The translations under genes and the position numbers were made by a program. Positions 33,331 to 41,864 of a stretch of 56,685 nucleotides of DNA are shown here, piece by piece; the stretch's first letter is position 1, and each line of letters starts with the position of its first letter. The DNA is from an uncultured Oscillospiraceae bacterium (GTDB lineage: Bacteria; Bacillota; Clostridia; Oscillospirales; Oscillospiraceae). The DNA is taken from assembly GCA_944386835.1 (NCBI GenBank), contig CALXCQ010000066.1:1-56685 (forward strand), given 5' to 3'. A model generated the notes under the pieces. It saw only the letters and a list, made by a program, of their open reading frames with translations, was not told the DNA's origin and did no database searches.

Positions 33331-34368
33331 TTACACAGAAAATTGCTGTTGTCCTGGATACGGAATTCCCAGATGATCATATGCCAGCTGCGTAACGCAG
33401 CGCCCCCTTGGAGTTCGTGTCAAAAATCCTAACTGCATTAAATACGGTTCATAGACATCCTCCAGGGTGATTGCCTCTTCTCCAATCGTAGCCGCCAAGG
33501 TTTCAAGACCTACCGGACCGCCGCCATAATTCTGCATAATGGCGGATAACATGCGCCGATCGGTAGCATCCAATCCCAGTTTATCCACTTCCAGACGGCT
33601 CAATGCGTGGTCAGCTGCTTCCTTGGTAATAACCCCATTATAGTATAGTTGTGCAAAGTCCCGCACACGGCGAAGCATACGGTTGGCAATGCGCGGAGTT
33701 CCCCGGGAACGCGAGGCGATTTCGTTCGCTCCCTCCGGCTCAATCTCAACCCCCATTAAAGTTGCCGATCTTGTAACAATCCGGGCTAATTCCTCTGTTG
33801 TATAGAGCTCCAATCGTAAAGAAACACCAAATCTATCCCTTAGAGGACTTGAAAGCTGCCCCGCCCTTGTGGTAGCTCCAATTAATGTAAACTTTGGCAA
33901 ATCTAACCGTATAGAGTTGGCTGAAGGCCCCTTTCCAATGATAATATCAATTGCAAAATCCTCCATAGCTGGATATAAAATCTCTTCTACGGCACGGTTA
34001 AGCCGGTGAATCTCATCAATAAACAAAATATCTCCAGGATTCAAATTGGTCAAAAGTGCCGCCAAATCTCCGGTCTTTTCTATTGCTGGGCCCGAGGTAA
34101 TCCGCACGTTGACTCCCATTTCATTGGCAATTACACCGGCCAGTGTCGTCTTTCCCAGTCCTGGCGGGCCATATAGTAGCACGTGGTCCAGTGCTTCGTT
34201 TCGACGCTTAGCCGCCTCAATGTAGACTGCCAGATTATTTTTAGCCTTTTCCTGCCCTGTATAGTCCTGCAATGTTTTGGGACGGAGGGTGAACTCTGCC
34301 TCATCTTGAGGAAGTAAAGACGTAGAGACAAATGGCGCCTCACATTCTTGAGAAAAATCTATGCTCAT
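33331..34368 (-). CDS. ruvB: Holliday junction branch-migration ATPase RuvB
   Basis: The 345-residue AAA+ motor has the RuvB N-terminus with [12 protein letters not shown], Walker [12 protein letters not shown], Walker [10 protein letters not shown], sensor 1 LIGATTRAG, and the C-terminal winged helix with [10 protein letters not shown]. It drives branch migration with RuvA. It lies 15 bases after ruvA, in the order ruvC-ruvA-ruvB. Confidence 0.98.
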   Translation of the reverse strand: MSIDFSQECEAPFVSTSLLPQDEAEFTLRPKTLQDYTGQEKAKNNLAVYIEAAKRRNEALDHVLLYGPPGLGKTTLAGVIANEMGVNVRITSGPAIEKTGDLAALLTNLNPGDILFIDEIHRLNRAVEEILYPAMEDFAIDIIIGKGPSANSIRLDLPKFTLIGATTRAGQLSSPLRDRFGVSLRLELYTTEELARIVTRSATLMGVEIEPEGANEIASRSRGTPRIANRMLRRVRDFAQLYYNGVITKEAADHALSRLEVDKLGLDATDRRMLSAIMQNYGGGPVGLETLAATIGEEAITLEDVYEPYLMQLGFLTRTPRGRCVTQLAYDHLGIPYPGQQQFSV

Positions 34369-34383
34369 AAATCTCCCGCCTTC

Positions 34384-34980
34384 CTACTTTAGTACCATGG
34401 CCCGCAAAGCGAGTCGAATACAATCTTCCAAAGAGTTGGCCTCTAGGTCTATATTTTTTAGAGCCTGTCCAACTTCACTTTGGGAATACCCCAAAGACAA
34501 TAGGGCTTGGCTTACCTCGCTCAGCTTCCCACTTCCCGTTACGGCGGCAATTTGCGCAGCTGTATCTTCCGAAGGTGATAGGCTGCCCAACTTATCCTTC
34601 AGCTCCAGGAGTATACGTTGTGCCAGCTTTTTTCCCACTCCTTGCGCAGTCATCAGAGCTTTCTCATCTCCAGACATAATAGCCAATGCAAACCGATCCG
34701 GTGTGACAGCCGACAAGATTGCCAATGCCGCTTTGGGCCCCACGCCGGAAACACTAAGCAGTTTTTCAAAATATCTAAGTTCTTCTTTCGTTCCAAAGGC
34801 AAAAATGTCAAACGCATCTTCCCGAATATTACAATATGTGTAAAGCCTCGCCGTCTGTCCTATTTTGAGCTGCGATAACGTGTAGCCGGTAGTATGACAA
34901 GCATACCCAACTCCCCCACAGTCCACAACTGCAAGATTTTCTTCCATAATTGTAATTGTGCCATTTAAATAGTAAAACAT
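34384..34980 (-). CDS. ruvA: Holliday junction-binding protein RuvA
   Basis: RuvA binds four-way junctions as a tetramer and loads RuvB. The ~198-residue protein has domain I (FYYLNGTITIMEENLAVVDC), two helix-hairpin-helix motifs (LSVSGVGPKAALAIL and GVGKKLAQRILLELKDKL), and the C-terminal RuvB-contact domain (ALLSLGYSQSEVGQAL). The ATG at 34980 is four bases after the ruvC stop and has a site within AGGTGAGATC. Confidence 0.97.
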   Translation of the reverse strand: MFYYLNGTITIMEENLAVVDCGGVGYACHTTGYTLSQLKIGQTARLYTYCNIREDAFDIFAFGTKEELRYFEKLLSVSGVGPKAALAILSAVTPDRFALAIMSGDEKALMTAQGVGKKLAQRILLELKDKLGSLSPSEDTAAQIAAVTGSGKLSEVSQALLSLGYSQSEVGQALKNIDLEANSLEDCIRLALRAMVLK

Positions 34981-34984
34981 GATC

Positions 34985-35485
34985 TCACCTGATTTGTCCT
35001 GCTTTTTGCAATAATGAAGTGGCTGACCGGCCATGGCAAAGGGCAATGGCGATGGCATCCGCCGCATCGTCTGGTCTTGGGATCTGTTTCATCTTGAGCA
35101 ATCTACGTGTCATGTCCATAACTTGACTTTTCTCGGCTTTCCCATAGCCTACTACCGCTTGCTTTACCTGCATAGGCGTATATTCAAACAGTGGAATCCC
35201 ATATTTAGCCACTGCAAGCAAAATAACGCCTCTTCCGTGGGAAACCCCTATCCCCGTCGTTACATTATGACCCCAAAATAGTTCTTCTACTGCCACTGCA
35301 TCTGGCGAAAGCCTTCGCATTAATTCCACCATATCGTCGTAGATCATAACAAGTCTACTTGGAAAATCCATCTCTGCCGGAGTTGTTATGGTGCCATACT
35401 GTAAAAGTTTGTGCTCTCCACGCTCTGATGAAATGAACCCAAACCCGACTGTAGCATATCCCGGATCAATACCTAAAATTTTCAT
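34985..35485 (-). CDS. ruvC: Holliday junction resolvase RuvC
   Basis: RuvC cuts Holliday junctions symmetrically. The ~166-residue RNase H-fold nuclease has its acidic residues in GIDPGYATVGFG (Asp near residue 7), VAVEELFWGHN (Glu), and RPDDAADAIAIAL (the C-terminal Asp pair). The ATG at 35485 is preferred over an in-frame GTG at 35491 that overlaps the ribosome site. Confidence 0.97.
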   Translation of the reverse strand: MKILGIDPGYATVGFGFISSERGEHKLLQYGTITTPAEMDFPSRLVMIYDDMVELMRRLSPDAVAVEELFWGHNVTTGIGVSHGRGVILLAVAKYGIPLFEYTPMQVKQAVVGYGKAEKSQVMDMTRRLLKMKQIPRPDDAADAIAIALCHGRSATSLLQKAGQIR

Positions 35486-35504
35486 TTTCACCTAGTCTTT
35501 CTCA

Positions 35505-35678
35505 TCAGATCCCACTCATCATCCAGTAATAGGAGCCCAGTATCCCCAACAATAAGACAGCTACCAAAATCCACGCCAACAAGAGCTGCCATTTGGGACG
35601 TGGTGTATAAGAAATCTCCGATTCTTCTGCACTACTGTCCTGGGGCATGGGATCTGGCAATCTTGGATCCTCTATCAT
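35505..35678 (-). CDS. 57-residue single-pass membrane protein upstream of ruvC
   Basis: A complete 58-codon frame starts at ATG 35678, eight bases after GAGGTG, and ends 19 bases before ruvC. The first ~28 residues are polar and rich in Pro, Asp, Glu and Ser (starting MIEDPRLPDPMPQ). Residues ~31-51 form one hydrophobic helix (QLLLAWILVAVLLLGILG), followed by a short tail YYWMMSGI. The good ribosome site, start, hydrophobic pattern and tight operon position support a real gene. Function unknown. Confidence 0.75.
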   Translation of the reverse strand: MIEDPRLPDPMPQDSSAEESEISYTPRPKWQLLLAWILVAVLLLGILGSYYWMMSGI

Positions 35679-35746
35679 TTGATATTCACCTCATTGTCTA
35701 TCTTATCACCTTCACCAGCACTTGAACAGTCCCATTTCTAAGCAGA

Positions 35747-35780
35747 CAAAATCGGGGCGGCCCTATGCCGCCCCGATTTT
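35747..35780 (-). terminator. glnN terminator
   Basis: A perfect GC-rich stem, AATCGGGGCGGC / GCCGCCCCGATT, with A and T flanks directly abuts the glnN stop at 35781. On the minus strand it ends in TTTTG. Confidence 0.9.
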
Positions 35781-37883
35781 CTATACCTCGAACATTAAGT
35801 CTCCGTATGTCGGTACCGGCCAAAGTTCCTTGTCTACAATCAGTTCCAGACCATCAATGGCTTCCCGCAGTTCTTTCATTTTCGGAACTACCCGATGTAG
35901 TAGCTCTGACGCCATCTTTTCCGCATCATCATAAGTATGAATTTCTTTCATATCAGCCTCTATGCAGGAAAGCGCATTTTGCGCTTTTGTCAGCAACTTG
36001 CTTGTCCGCACCAAGAGTTCCTTTTGTACCGTAGTATCTGCTTCCGGACAGACGGAAGAGACACTGGCTATGGAGCTTGCCAGATTGGTTGTATAGCGGA
36101 TGATCGCAGGAATATACCTCTTAGAAGCCATGTGAATCATCGTCTGGGCTTCAATAGAAATAATCTTTACGTATGTCTCGTACATGATCTCCGCTCTGGA
36201 TTCCAACTCTGCTTTTGTATAGACGCCAAATTTTTCAAATAACCGGATAGCTTTGGGGGTAGTTAATGCAGGTACCGTATCTACCATATTCGTTAAAATA
36301 GGTAACCCTCTTCTTTTGGCTTCTTCCACCCATTGTTCAGAATAGCCATTGCCGTTAAAAATAATCCGCTCATGCTCTGTCATTAGTTTAGCAATTAAGT
36401 TCTTGACCGCAGACTCAAAATTTTCTGCCTTCTCCAGTTGATCAGCTGCCTCACAAAAAGCTTCTGCCACAATGGTGTTGAGCACAGTATTGGCCGATGC
36501 CAATGAATCAGAAGACCCCACCATCCGAAATTCAAACTTATTACCAGTAAAGGCAAATGGTGACGTTCTGTTGCGGTCTGTAGCATCCTTTTTTAATTCT
36601 GGCATGGTGCTCACACCGGTTTTTAATGTATTGCCTTTCAAACACCCCGCAGCTGTTCCATGATCGACAATCTGCCGCACCACATCATCCAGCTGATCCC
36701 CCAAAAATATGGAAATAATAGCAGGAGGTGCTTCGTCACCACCTAATCGATAATCATTTCCCACATTGGCTGCGGACTGACGCACAAGATCTGCATGAGT
36801 GTCAACTGCCTTTAAGATGCATGCCAGCACCAGAAGAAATTGCAAATTCTTATTGGGCGAATCTCCCGGGTCCAGAAGCTTTTCCCCGGTATCAGAATTT
36901 AGGGACCAGTTATTATGTTTACCGGAACCATTGACACCATTATAAGGTTTTTCATGTAACAGGCAGACCAAATCATGCCGGGTAGCCACCCGCTTCATGG
37001 TTTCCATTGTCAATTGGTTTTGGTCGACTGCTAAATTTGCATCACAATAGATAGGCGCCATCTCATGTTGGGCTGGTGCTACCTCATTGTGCTGTGTGGT
37101 AGCCGTAATCCCCATCTTCCAGAGTTCTACATTCAGGTCTTTCATAAATTCGCCAACGCGCTCCCGAATCACCCCATAATACTGGTCTTCCAGTTCCTGC
37201 GCTTTTGGTGATGGTGCCCCAAATAATGTATGCCCTGTGTAGATAAGATCCCGCCGTTCCAGATACTTTTTCCGATCTACTAAGAAATATTCCTGTTCTG
37301 CGCCTACGGAAGGCACCACTTTTTTGGCATCTGTATTGCCAAATAGGCGCATAATTCGCAGCGCCTGCTTACTGACAGCTTGCATAGAGCGTAGTAACGG
37401 CGTCTTGTTGTCCAATGCCTCCCCAGTATAGGATACAAAAATTGTGGGAATGCAAAGGATAATTCCTGCCGACTGCTCTTTTACAAACGCCGGGGATGTA
37501 ATATCCCAGGCAGTATACCCTCTCGCATAGTGAGTGGACCGGAGGCCGCCAGACGGGAAGGAGGAAGCGTCACTCTCTCCCATAGTCAGCTGTTTCCCTG
37601 TCAATTTCATAATGGCTTTGCCGTCTCCAGATAAGCTCAGAAAAGAATCGTGTTTTTCCGCAGTAATTCCTGTTAATGGCTGAAACCAATGGGTATAATG
37701 GGTCGCTCCCTTTTCTATCGCCCAATCCTTCATGGCAGCAGCTACAATATCGGCTGTGGCAGCACCCAGTTGCCCTCCGTTTTGCATAACGTCAATCACT
37801 TCGTGGAATTCCCGCTCTGGCAGTCTCTGTTTCATAACTGCCGTACTAAACACATTTGTCCCAAATACATCCGCTATTCTCAT
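35781..37883 (-). CDS. glnN: glutamine synthetase, type III
   Basis: GSIII makes glutamine from glutamate, ammonia and ATP. At ~700 residues it matches this large dodecameric type found in Bacteroides, cyanobacteria and Clostridia. Visible motifs are TFPSGG-like SFPSGGLRSTHYARGYTAWD, GAEQEYFLVD (metal-binding Glu), NEVAPAQHEMAPIY, the ATP-site KPYNGVNGSGKHNNWSL, and FAFTGNKFEFRMVGSS. The ATG at 37883 has GAAGGGA upstream; the longer reading lacks a site. It is monocistronic. Nitrogen control is expected but no known operator was recognised. Confidence 0.96.
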   Translation of the reverse strand: MRIADVFGTNVFSTAVMKQRLPEREFHEVIDVMQNGGQLGAATADIVAAAMKDWAIEKGATHYTHWFQPLTGITAEKHDSFLSLSGDGKAIMKLTGKQLTMGESDASSFPSGGLRSTHYARGYTAWDITSPAFVKEQSAGIILCIPTIFVSYTGEALDNKTPLLRSMQAVSKQALRIMRLFGNTDAKKVVPSVGAEQEYFLVDRKKYLERRDLIYTGHTLFGAPSPKAQELEDQYYGVIRERVGEFMKDLNVELWKMGITATTQHNEVAPAQHEMAPIYCDANLAVDQNQLTMETMKRVATRHDLVCLLHEKPYNGVNGSGKHNNWSLNSDTGEKLLDPGDSPNKNLQFLLVLACILKAVDTHADLVRQSAANVGNDYRLGGDEAPPAIISIFLGDQLDDVVRQIVDHGTAAGCLKGNTLKTGVSTMPELKKDATDRNRTSPFAFTGNKFEFRMVGSSDSLASANTVLNTIVAEAFCEAADQLEKAENFESAVKNLIAKLMTEHERIIFNGNGYSEQWVEEAKRRGLPILTNMVDTVPALTTPKAIRLFEKFGVYTKAELESRAEIMYETYVKIISIEAQTMIHMASKRYIPAIIRYTTNLASSIASVSSVCPEADTTVQKELLVRTSKLLTKAQNALSCIEADMKEIHTYDDAEKMASELLHRVVPKMKELREAIDGLELIVDKELWPVPTYGDLMFEV

Positions 37884-38053
37884 GTTTTCATCCCTTCTTC
37901 TGCTTATCGCGTTCACAGCTTTCCACTTCCATCTGTTCTTGTATCACCATAACTTAGTCCCCTCAAAAATGCAAGTCCAATGCCCAAATCTTTCAAGGAT
38001 TTTGCATATTTCTCCTATCTTGACAAACACTAGCTTGTAAGGGGGGAGCTGCT

Positions 38054-38734
38054 ATGTTCATTTCGTATATCCGTTCTGTGATTCTCTATTTTGTGTTAAT
38101 ATTGGCAATTCGGCTAATGGGAAAACGACAAATAGGGCAAATGGAGCCCAGTGAATTTGTAGTTGCTATTCTGATTGCCGACTTGGCATCTGTGCCAATG
38201 CAGGACATCGGGATCCCGCTTCTTGCAGGTATTATTCCCATGGGCTGTGTTTTGTCTTTGGAGCTTCTGCTATCTTTTGGATCTATGCGTTCTATCAGAA
38301 TTCGCAAATTGGTATGTGGAAAGCCGGTTATTCTAATTGAAAACGGAAAAATACTACAGGAAAATTTACGGAGAACCCGTATCACCATCGACGAGCTGGC
38401 CGAACTTTTGCGCCAGAATCAAGTGGCAGATCTTACTACTGTCAAATACGCAATTTTAGAAACAAATGGACAGCTCAGCACCTTACTTTACCCACAGCAC
38501 ATGCCGCCAACAGCCATGGACTGTGGTGTCAACGTGGATGAGCTACAGCTTCCCATCACCTTAATCAGTGATGGTCACCTACTTTCAGAGAATTTGAAAA
38601 CAAGTGGAAGAGACGAAACTTGGTTAAACAAGGAGCTTAAAAAATTAAATTCCTCTGTTACAAAAACATTTTATTTTACCGTTACACAAAATGGGAAGAT
38701 CTTTCACTGTCCTAAACAGGAGAAGCAAAAATGA
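38054..38734 (+). CDS. DUF421 (YetF-like) membrane protein
   Basis: The 226-residue protein has three N-terminal membrane helices including the family motif RLMGKRQIGQMEPSEFVVAIL, then a soluble region with KPVILIENGKI and LAELLRQNQVADL. YetF/YdfR-type DUF421 proteins occur with sporulation-linked genes in Bacilli and Clostridia, but no firm molecular role is known. GGGGGGAG precedes the ATG. Its stop overlaps the next start (ATGA). Confidence 0.9.
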   Translation: MFISYIRSVILYFVLILAIRLMGKRQIGQMEPSEFVVAILIADLASVPMQDIGIPLLAGIIPMGCVLSLELLLSFGSMRSIRIRKLVCGKPVILIENGKILQENLRRTRITIDELAELLRQNQVADLTTVKYAILETNGQLSTLLYPQHMPPTAMDCGVNVDELQLPITLISDGHLLSENLKTSGRDETWLNKELKKLNSSVTKTFYFTVTQNGKIFHCPKQEKQK

Positions 38735-39111
38735 AGTATTGTTGCATCGGTTTGATCCTCTTATTAAGCATGTTGGCCTTCTGTATCTTTTCTACCGCAT
38801 TTATTTGCACATATACCCAAGAAACCACCGCTTATCTGGAAAAAGGTTTCCAACTTGCTGAGCAGAAAAATTTTCAAGATGCCACGAAACAAATTGAAGA
38901 GGCTTTCCATACTTGGTATTCTCATCGCGGTTTTTTTGGGATTGTTTTACGTCACGCAGAGTCGGACGAAGTAAACTCATACTTTCAATCTGTCTTACAA
39001 TACGCAAAAAATGAAAATTCAGAAGAATTTTTTGGAGCCTGTGCACAACTTATGGCATCAATTGAGCATGTAGCCAATATGGAGCTCCCCCACTATTATA
39101 ATATCTTCTAA
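38731..39111 (+). CDS. DUF4363 family protein
   Basis: The 126-residue protein has one N-terminal membrane anchor or signal (ILLLSMLAFCIFSTAFICT, ~9-28) and a helical, Gln/Glu-rich body. It overlaps the DUF421 gene by four bases and should be translated with it. DUF4363 proteins are frequent partners of DUF421 genes in Clostridia. Length and position fit; function unknown. Confidence 0.8.
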   Translation: MKYCCIGLILLLSMLAFCIFSTAFICTYTQETTAYLEKGFQLAEQKNFQDATKQIEEAFHTWYSHRGFFGIVLRHAESDEVNSYFQSVLQYAKNENSEEFFGACAQLMASIEHVANMELPHYYNIF

Positions 39112-39207
39112 TCTTGAGCAACGATCAAGCAGAAGTTTACGCCAATTCCAGAAATGCAGCCTTTCCTTTATAAAAGCAGGACAACTTTGTCTCATCCGTA
39201 CACAGCC

Positions 39208-39229
39208 TCCTGATAACAAACAATCAGGA
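39208..39229. terminator. weak hairpin after the DUF4363 gene
   Basis: TCCTGAT (39208-39214) pairs with ATCAGGA (39223-39229). There is no T tract. The 280-base convergent gap between DUF4363 and nrdR also contains an open but start-less plus-strand frame that looks like chance. Confidence 0.35.
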
Positions 39230-39356
39230 AGCTACTGCGCCTGTGGCAACCCTTTTCACCTGACACTTATTTTTACGCATCTTTGCCTCCATTTCCAAAA
39301 TAAAAGCTTTTGCAAAGCCTGCCTCTCAATCATTTGTCTCGCAGATCCCTCTGTTC

Positions 39357-39388
39357 AAAAAAAGTGCCGCAAATGAAATTTGCGGCAC
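39357..39388 (-). terminator. nrdR terminator
   Basis: GTGCCGCAAAT pairs with ATTTGCGGCAC with a tiny loop. On the minus strand it is followed by a run of seven T. It sits directly after the nrdR stop. Confidence 0.92.
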
Positions 39389-39391
39389 CGA

Positions 39392-39847
39392 TTACTTTTC
39401 CTCTAAAATCTTGTTAAGCTCATGCATAAAGCTATTAATATCTTTAAACTGCCGATAAACCGAAGCAAATCGAACATACGCAACTTCGTCCAAAGGCTTT
39501 AGCCGTTCCATTACTAATTCTCCGATTTTTTTTGTGCTGACTTCCCGCTCCAGAGAATTTTGAATATTTTGTTCGATTTCATCCACAGCTGCCTCCAATG
39601 CCGCCATGGAAACCGGCCGTTTTTCACAAGCTCTTACCATCCCGTTGAGAATCTTATTGCGATCAAAGCTTTGCCTGCTATTATCCTTTTTCACAACTAC
39701 AATCGGCAAACTCTCAACTGTTTCATAGGTGGTAAACCGCTTTTGACAAGAAAGACATTCCCTGCGTCTGCGAATACTGGCTCCATCTTCAGAATGACGG
39801 GAATCTACAACTTTGCTTTCCTGATATGCACAATAAGGGCACTTCAT
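39392..39847 (-). CDS. nrdR: transcriptional repressor NrdR
   Basis: NrdR is the (d)ATP-sensing zinc repressor of ribonucleotide reductase genes. The 151-residue protein has the N-terminal zinc ribbon (CPYC and CLSC with [17 protein letters not shown]) and the ATP-cone domain from [16 protein letters not shown] onward, ending in [14 protein letters not shown]. Its ATG follows a GGAGGAG site. No clear NrdR box was found at its own promoter. Confidence 0.97.
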   Translation of the reverse strand: MKCPYCAYQESKVVDSRHSEDGASIRRRRECLSCQKRFTTYETVESLPIVVVKKDNSRQSFDRNKILNGMVRACEKRPVSMAALEAAVDEIEQNIQNSLEREVSTKKIGELVMERLKPLDEVAYVRFASVYRQFKDINSFMHELNKILEEK

Positions 39848-39882
39848 CCGTAACTCCTCCAGTTCCTGATGAACATGTAGTT

Positions 39883-39911
39883 ATTATAGCAAACCCAAGA
39901 TGTTGTGTCCA
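39883..39911 (-). promoter_or_regulatory. nrdR promoter
   Basis: TGGACA (39906-39911), 17 bases, TATAAT (39883-39888), with TGC before the -10 making an extended -10 element. Minus strand. Confidence 0.78.
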
Positions 39912-39957
39912 GACTTTTCCCAGCCACAAGTTTATATTTTGATATTTCTCGTATATT

Positions 39958-40233
39958 TTATAGTAAATCTTCCAGTACATCCCTCAAAGTAACAGGTGTA
40001 ACGGTATATTTCGCCAGTAGAGCAAGTATTTCCATTGCCCGATTTTCAATGCTGGTTACATCCAGATAATAACTGGATTCCTTTTGGCCCGCACCCTGCA
40101 TTTCTATTTCTATGCCATACATTATACGGTTTTCCTCGGGTATCCAGCCCTTTAAAATATAATATTGCAATGAAATTGGTACTTTCTGCTCAGTTTGAAT
40201 GGATAGTTCATGTAATAGTTTTCTCTTCTCCAT
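39958..40233 (-). CDS. DUF6514 family protein
   Basis: The 91-residue soluble protein resembles the DUF6514 family: LQYYILKGWIPEENRIMYGIEIEM followed by a helical C-terminal half with LALLAKYTVTPVTLRDVLEDLL. Family function is unknown. GGAGGGGAG precedes the ATG. Two perfect Spo0A boxes lie in its upstream region, and spo0A is the next gene, which suggests sporulation-linked control. Confidence 0.75.
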   Translation of the reverse strand: MEKRKLLHELSIQTEQKVPISLQYYILKGWIPEENRIMYGIEIEMQGAGQKESSYYLDVTSIENRAMEILALLAKYTVTPVTLRDVLEDLL

Positions 40234-40300
40234 AATCTCCCCTCCTGCTGGTTATTGAATCATACTTTTTGTCCCTTGAAAAGGAAAAAGAATCGCATAA

Positions 40301-40309
40301 TTCGACAAA
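40301..40309 (-). promoter_or_regulatory. Spo0A box (0A box) 1
   Basis: TTTGTCGAA on the minus strand is a perfect match to the 0A-box consensus TTTGTCRAA. It lies about 70 bases upstream of the DUF6514 start, just downstream of a predicted promoter (TTGAAA 40353-40358, TAAAAA 40330-40335). Confidence 0.75.
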
Positions 40310-40329
40310 TCAAGCGGATTTTTTCACAT

Positions 40330-40358
40330 TTTTTACATATTTGGTAATAATCTTTCAA
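40330..40358 (-). promoter_or_regulatory. possible DUF6514 promoter
   Basis: TTGAAA (40353-40358), a 17-base spacer and TAAAAA (40330-40335) on the minus strand. Flanked on each side by a perfect 0A box. Confidence 0.5.
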
Positions 40359-40392
40359 GATAAAACAACAACTTGTGCTTTTAGACGCGAAA

Positions 40393-40401
40393 TTTGTCGA
40401 A
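40393..40401 (+). promoter_or_regulatory. Spo0A box (0A box) 2
   Basis: TTTGTCGAA on the plus strand, again a perfect consensus match, 84 bases from box 1 and in opposite orientation. Confidence 0.7.
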
Positions 40402-40524
40402 CGATTTTTGACGGTAGTGATCCTTTATTCCTTTGTAATCTCTTTTTTTAAGACCAGCTGGTATGGGAAGGATACTCTCATATGGACTGCTCTACTGTTA
40501 TTTATCGGTACAAGTTTTTCCGTT

Positions 40525-40557
40525 AACAAAAGAAAGCCAAAGGTTTTTCCCTCTGGC
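40525..40557 (-). terminator. terminator of a putative small RNA downstream of spo0A
   Basis: Minus strand: GCCAGAGG pairs with CCTTTGGC (one G-U pair) around GAAAAA, followed by TTTCTTTTGTT. It lies over 200 bases beyond the spo0A terminator, so it would serve a separate transcript. Confidence 0.6.
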
Positions 40558-40766
40558 CGTAGTCACCTGCAACAATGATTCACTTATGGGGCCAATTGGT
40601 AATTTCCTGTGCATACCTCCCAAGTCACTGCGATGGCTTCTCTTTTTCCACCAATAGGCAGTTCAAGTAAACTGGCGATACCTTTTAATATATAAAATCA
40701 ATGTCACTTTGCTCCGCATAGGAAAAGCATTGTATTCAACACTCACTACCATAAAGTATCCTGTAC
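40558..40766 (-). ncRNA. candidate small RNA (or short ORF) between the spo0A terminator and its own terminator
   Basis: This segment is bounded on the minus strand by the spo0A terminator upstream and its own terminator downstream. It contains CAGTT/AACTG and CCAATAGG-type short pairings, and a GGGAGGT site one base before an ATG of a 38-codon frame. No known RNA family or protein was recognised and no clear promoter was found. Confidence 0.35.
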
Positions 40767-40806
40767 AAAGAAAAACCGATTCAAAGCCGTCATCTTTGAA
40801 TCGGTT
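40767..40806 (-). terminator. spo0A terminator
   Basis: AACCGATTCAAAG pairs with CTTTGAATCGGTT; on the minus strand it is followed by TTTTTCTTT, immediately after the spo0A stop. Confidence 0.92.
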
Positions 40807-40811
40807 AAAAT

Positions 40812-41597
40812 TTAATTTTGCGCTTCCATGTTTTTAATTTGTAACTGTAATTTATCTGCAATCAGTGCAATAAATTCAGAATTTGTCGGCTTTCCTTTTG
40901 TATTGGAAACAGTGTATCCGAAAAATCTTTGCAATGTTTCCAGATCTCCCCGATCCCACGCCACCTCGATGGCGTGTCGAATGGCGCGTTCTACGCGAGA
41001 GGGTGTGGTGGAAAAGGTCTTCGCAACCTGTGGATACAAAACCTTGGTAATTGCATTAATTACATCCATGTCGTTGACAGCAATCATGATAGCCTCTCTA
41101 AGATATTGGTAGCCTTTAATGTGAGCCGGAACTCCTATTTCATGTATCACAGATGTTACCATTGCCTCTACATTGATTTCAGGAATTTTCCGTCCAACAG
41201 AACTGCCCAATTTTAATGCCACCTCGTTTTCCCGAATTTCATCAATACGGTCTGCAACCGCTTCGAAATCACAAGGTTTCATCATAAAATACTTTACACC
41301 AAGTCCAGCCGCAGTATTTGCCACATAATCCGTCATAAACGTAGTCAAAACCATCATTACCGGCTTGTTCTCCATGGTGCTGGCAATCTTCAGTACGGAC
41401 ATACCATCCAGCTTCGGTAACATCAAATCCAAAATCAGCACTTCCGGTTGCAGCGACGTTAGCATTTCTACTGTCTGCGCTCCATCGTTCGCTACACCCA
41501 CAACTTCATAACCATTTTTCTGTTTTAATGTGCCCTTAAGGTTATTACAAAACTCCTCATTACTATCAGCAATTAAAACCTTGATACGACTTTCCAT
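40812..41597 (-). CDS. spo0A: sporulation master regulator Spo0A
   Basis: The ~261-residue response regulator has a receiver domain with acidic pocket residues (IADSNEE near residue 9), the phospho-acceptor Asp in [14 protein letters not shown], the conserved Thr in VLTTF, and the lysine in FMMKPCD. The C-terminal Spo0A domain contains the DNA-recognition region with [20 protein letters not shown] and [15 protein letters not shown]. Phosphorylated Spo0A binds 0A boxes and starts sporulation. The ATG at 41597 follows GGAGAG; the TTG at 41603 lacks spacing. Confidence 0.98.
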   Translation of the reverse strand: MESRIKVLIADSNEEFCNNLKGTLKQKNGYEVVGVANDGAQTVEMLTSLQPEVLILDLMLPKLDGMSVLKIASTMENKPVMMVLTTFMTDYVANTAAGLGVKYFMMKPCDFEAVADRIDEIRENEVALKLGSSVGRKIPEINVEAMVTSVIHEIGVPAHIKGYQYLREAIMIAVNDMDVINAITKVLYPQVAKTFSTTPSRVERAIRHAIEVAWDRGDLETLQRFFGYTVSNTKGKPTNSEFIALIADKLQLQIKNMEAQN

Positions 41598-41670
41598 TTT
41601 CAATCTCTCCTAATGGTTATTTTGTTGATTCTCTTTCTAAGACACTGTCTTCTCTCTCCGCGGTAGTTAT

Positions 41671-41699
41671 AATTTAACATAGGCAACTTCCAATTTCAA
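41671..41699 (-). promoter_or_regulatory. spo0A proximal promoter
   Basis: TTGAAA (41694-41699), 17 bases, TAAATT (41671-41676), minus strand. A second possible promoter (TTGAAA-18-TAAAAA) lies about 40 bases further upstream and overlaps two 0A-like boxes. Confidence 0.6.
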
Positions 41700-41728
41700 G
41701 CAGTTTCAACCAATTTTTGGAAATTTTT

Positions 41729-41748
41729 TATCGACACCTTTCGACATT
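41729..41748 (-). promoter_or_regulatory. tandem 0A-like boxes upstream of spo0A
   Basis: AATGTCGAA (41740-41748) and GGTGTCGAT (about 41729-41737) are two near matches to the 0A consensus in the same orientation 11 bases apart, with a third weaker site (TTTGTCGTT) near 41782-41790. They suggest autoregulation of spo0A. Confidence 0.6.
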
Positions 41749-41812
41749 TTTCAACAAAAATCGTCTAAATTCCACCAGAAAACGACAAATATTTCGTCAA
41801 GATTTAGCAAAA

Positions 41813-41848
41813 ACAACGGTACTGTTACCTTTGTAACAGTACCGTTGT
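41813..41848 (-). terminator. malY/patB gene terminator
   Basis: A perfect 16-bp stem, ACAACGGTACTGTTAC / GTAACAGTACCGTTGT, with a four-base loop, then TTTTT on the minus strand. Confidence 0.92.
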
Positions 41849-41864
41849 GGTTTCAAATTTCCAG

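Noticed and set aside
39114..39373. Open plus-strand frame between DUF4363 and nrdR
   Set aside because: It has no usable start codon and runs into the nrdR terminator.
40375..40578. 67-codon plus-strand frame downstream of the DUF6514 promoter
   Set aside because: It starts at TTG without a ribosome site, overlaps 0A box 2, and its hydrophobic look is explained by T-rich sequence.
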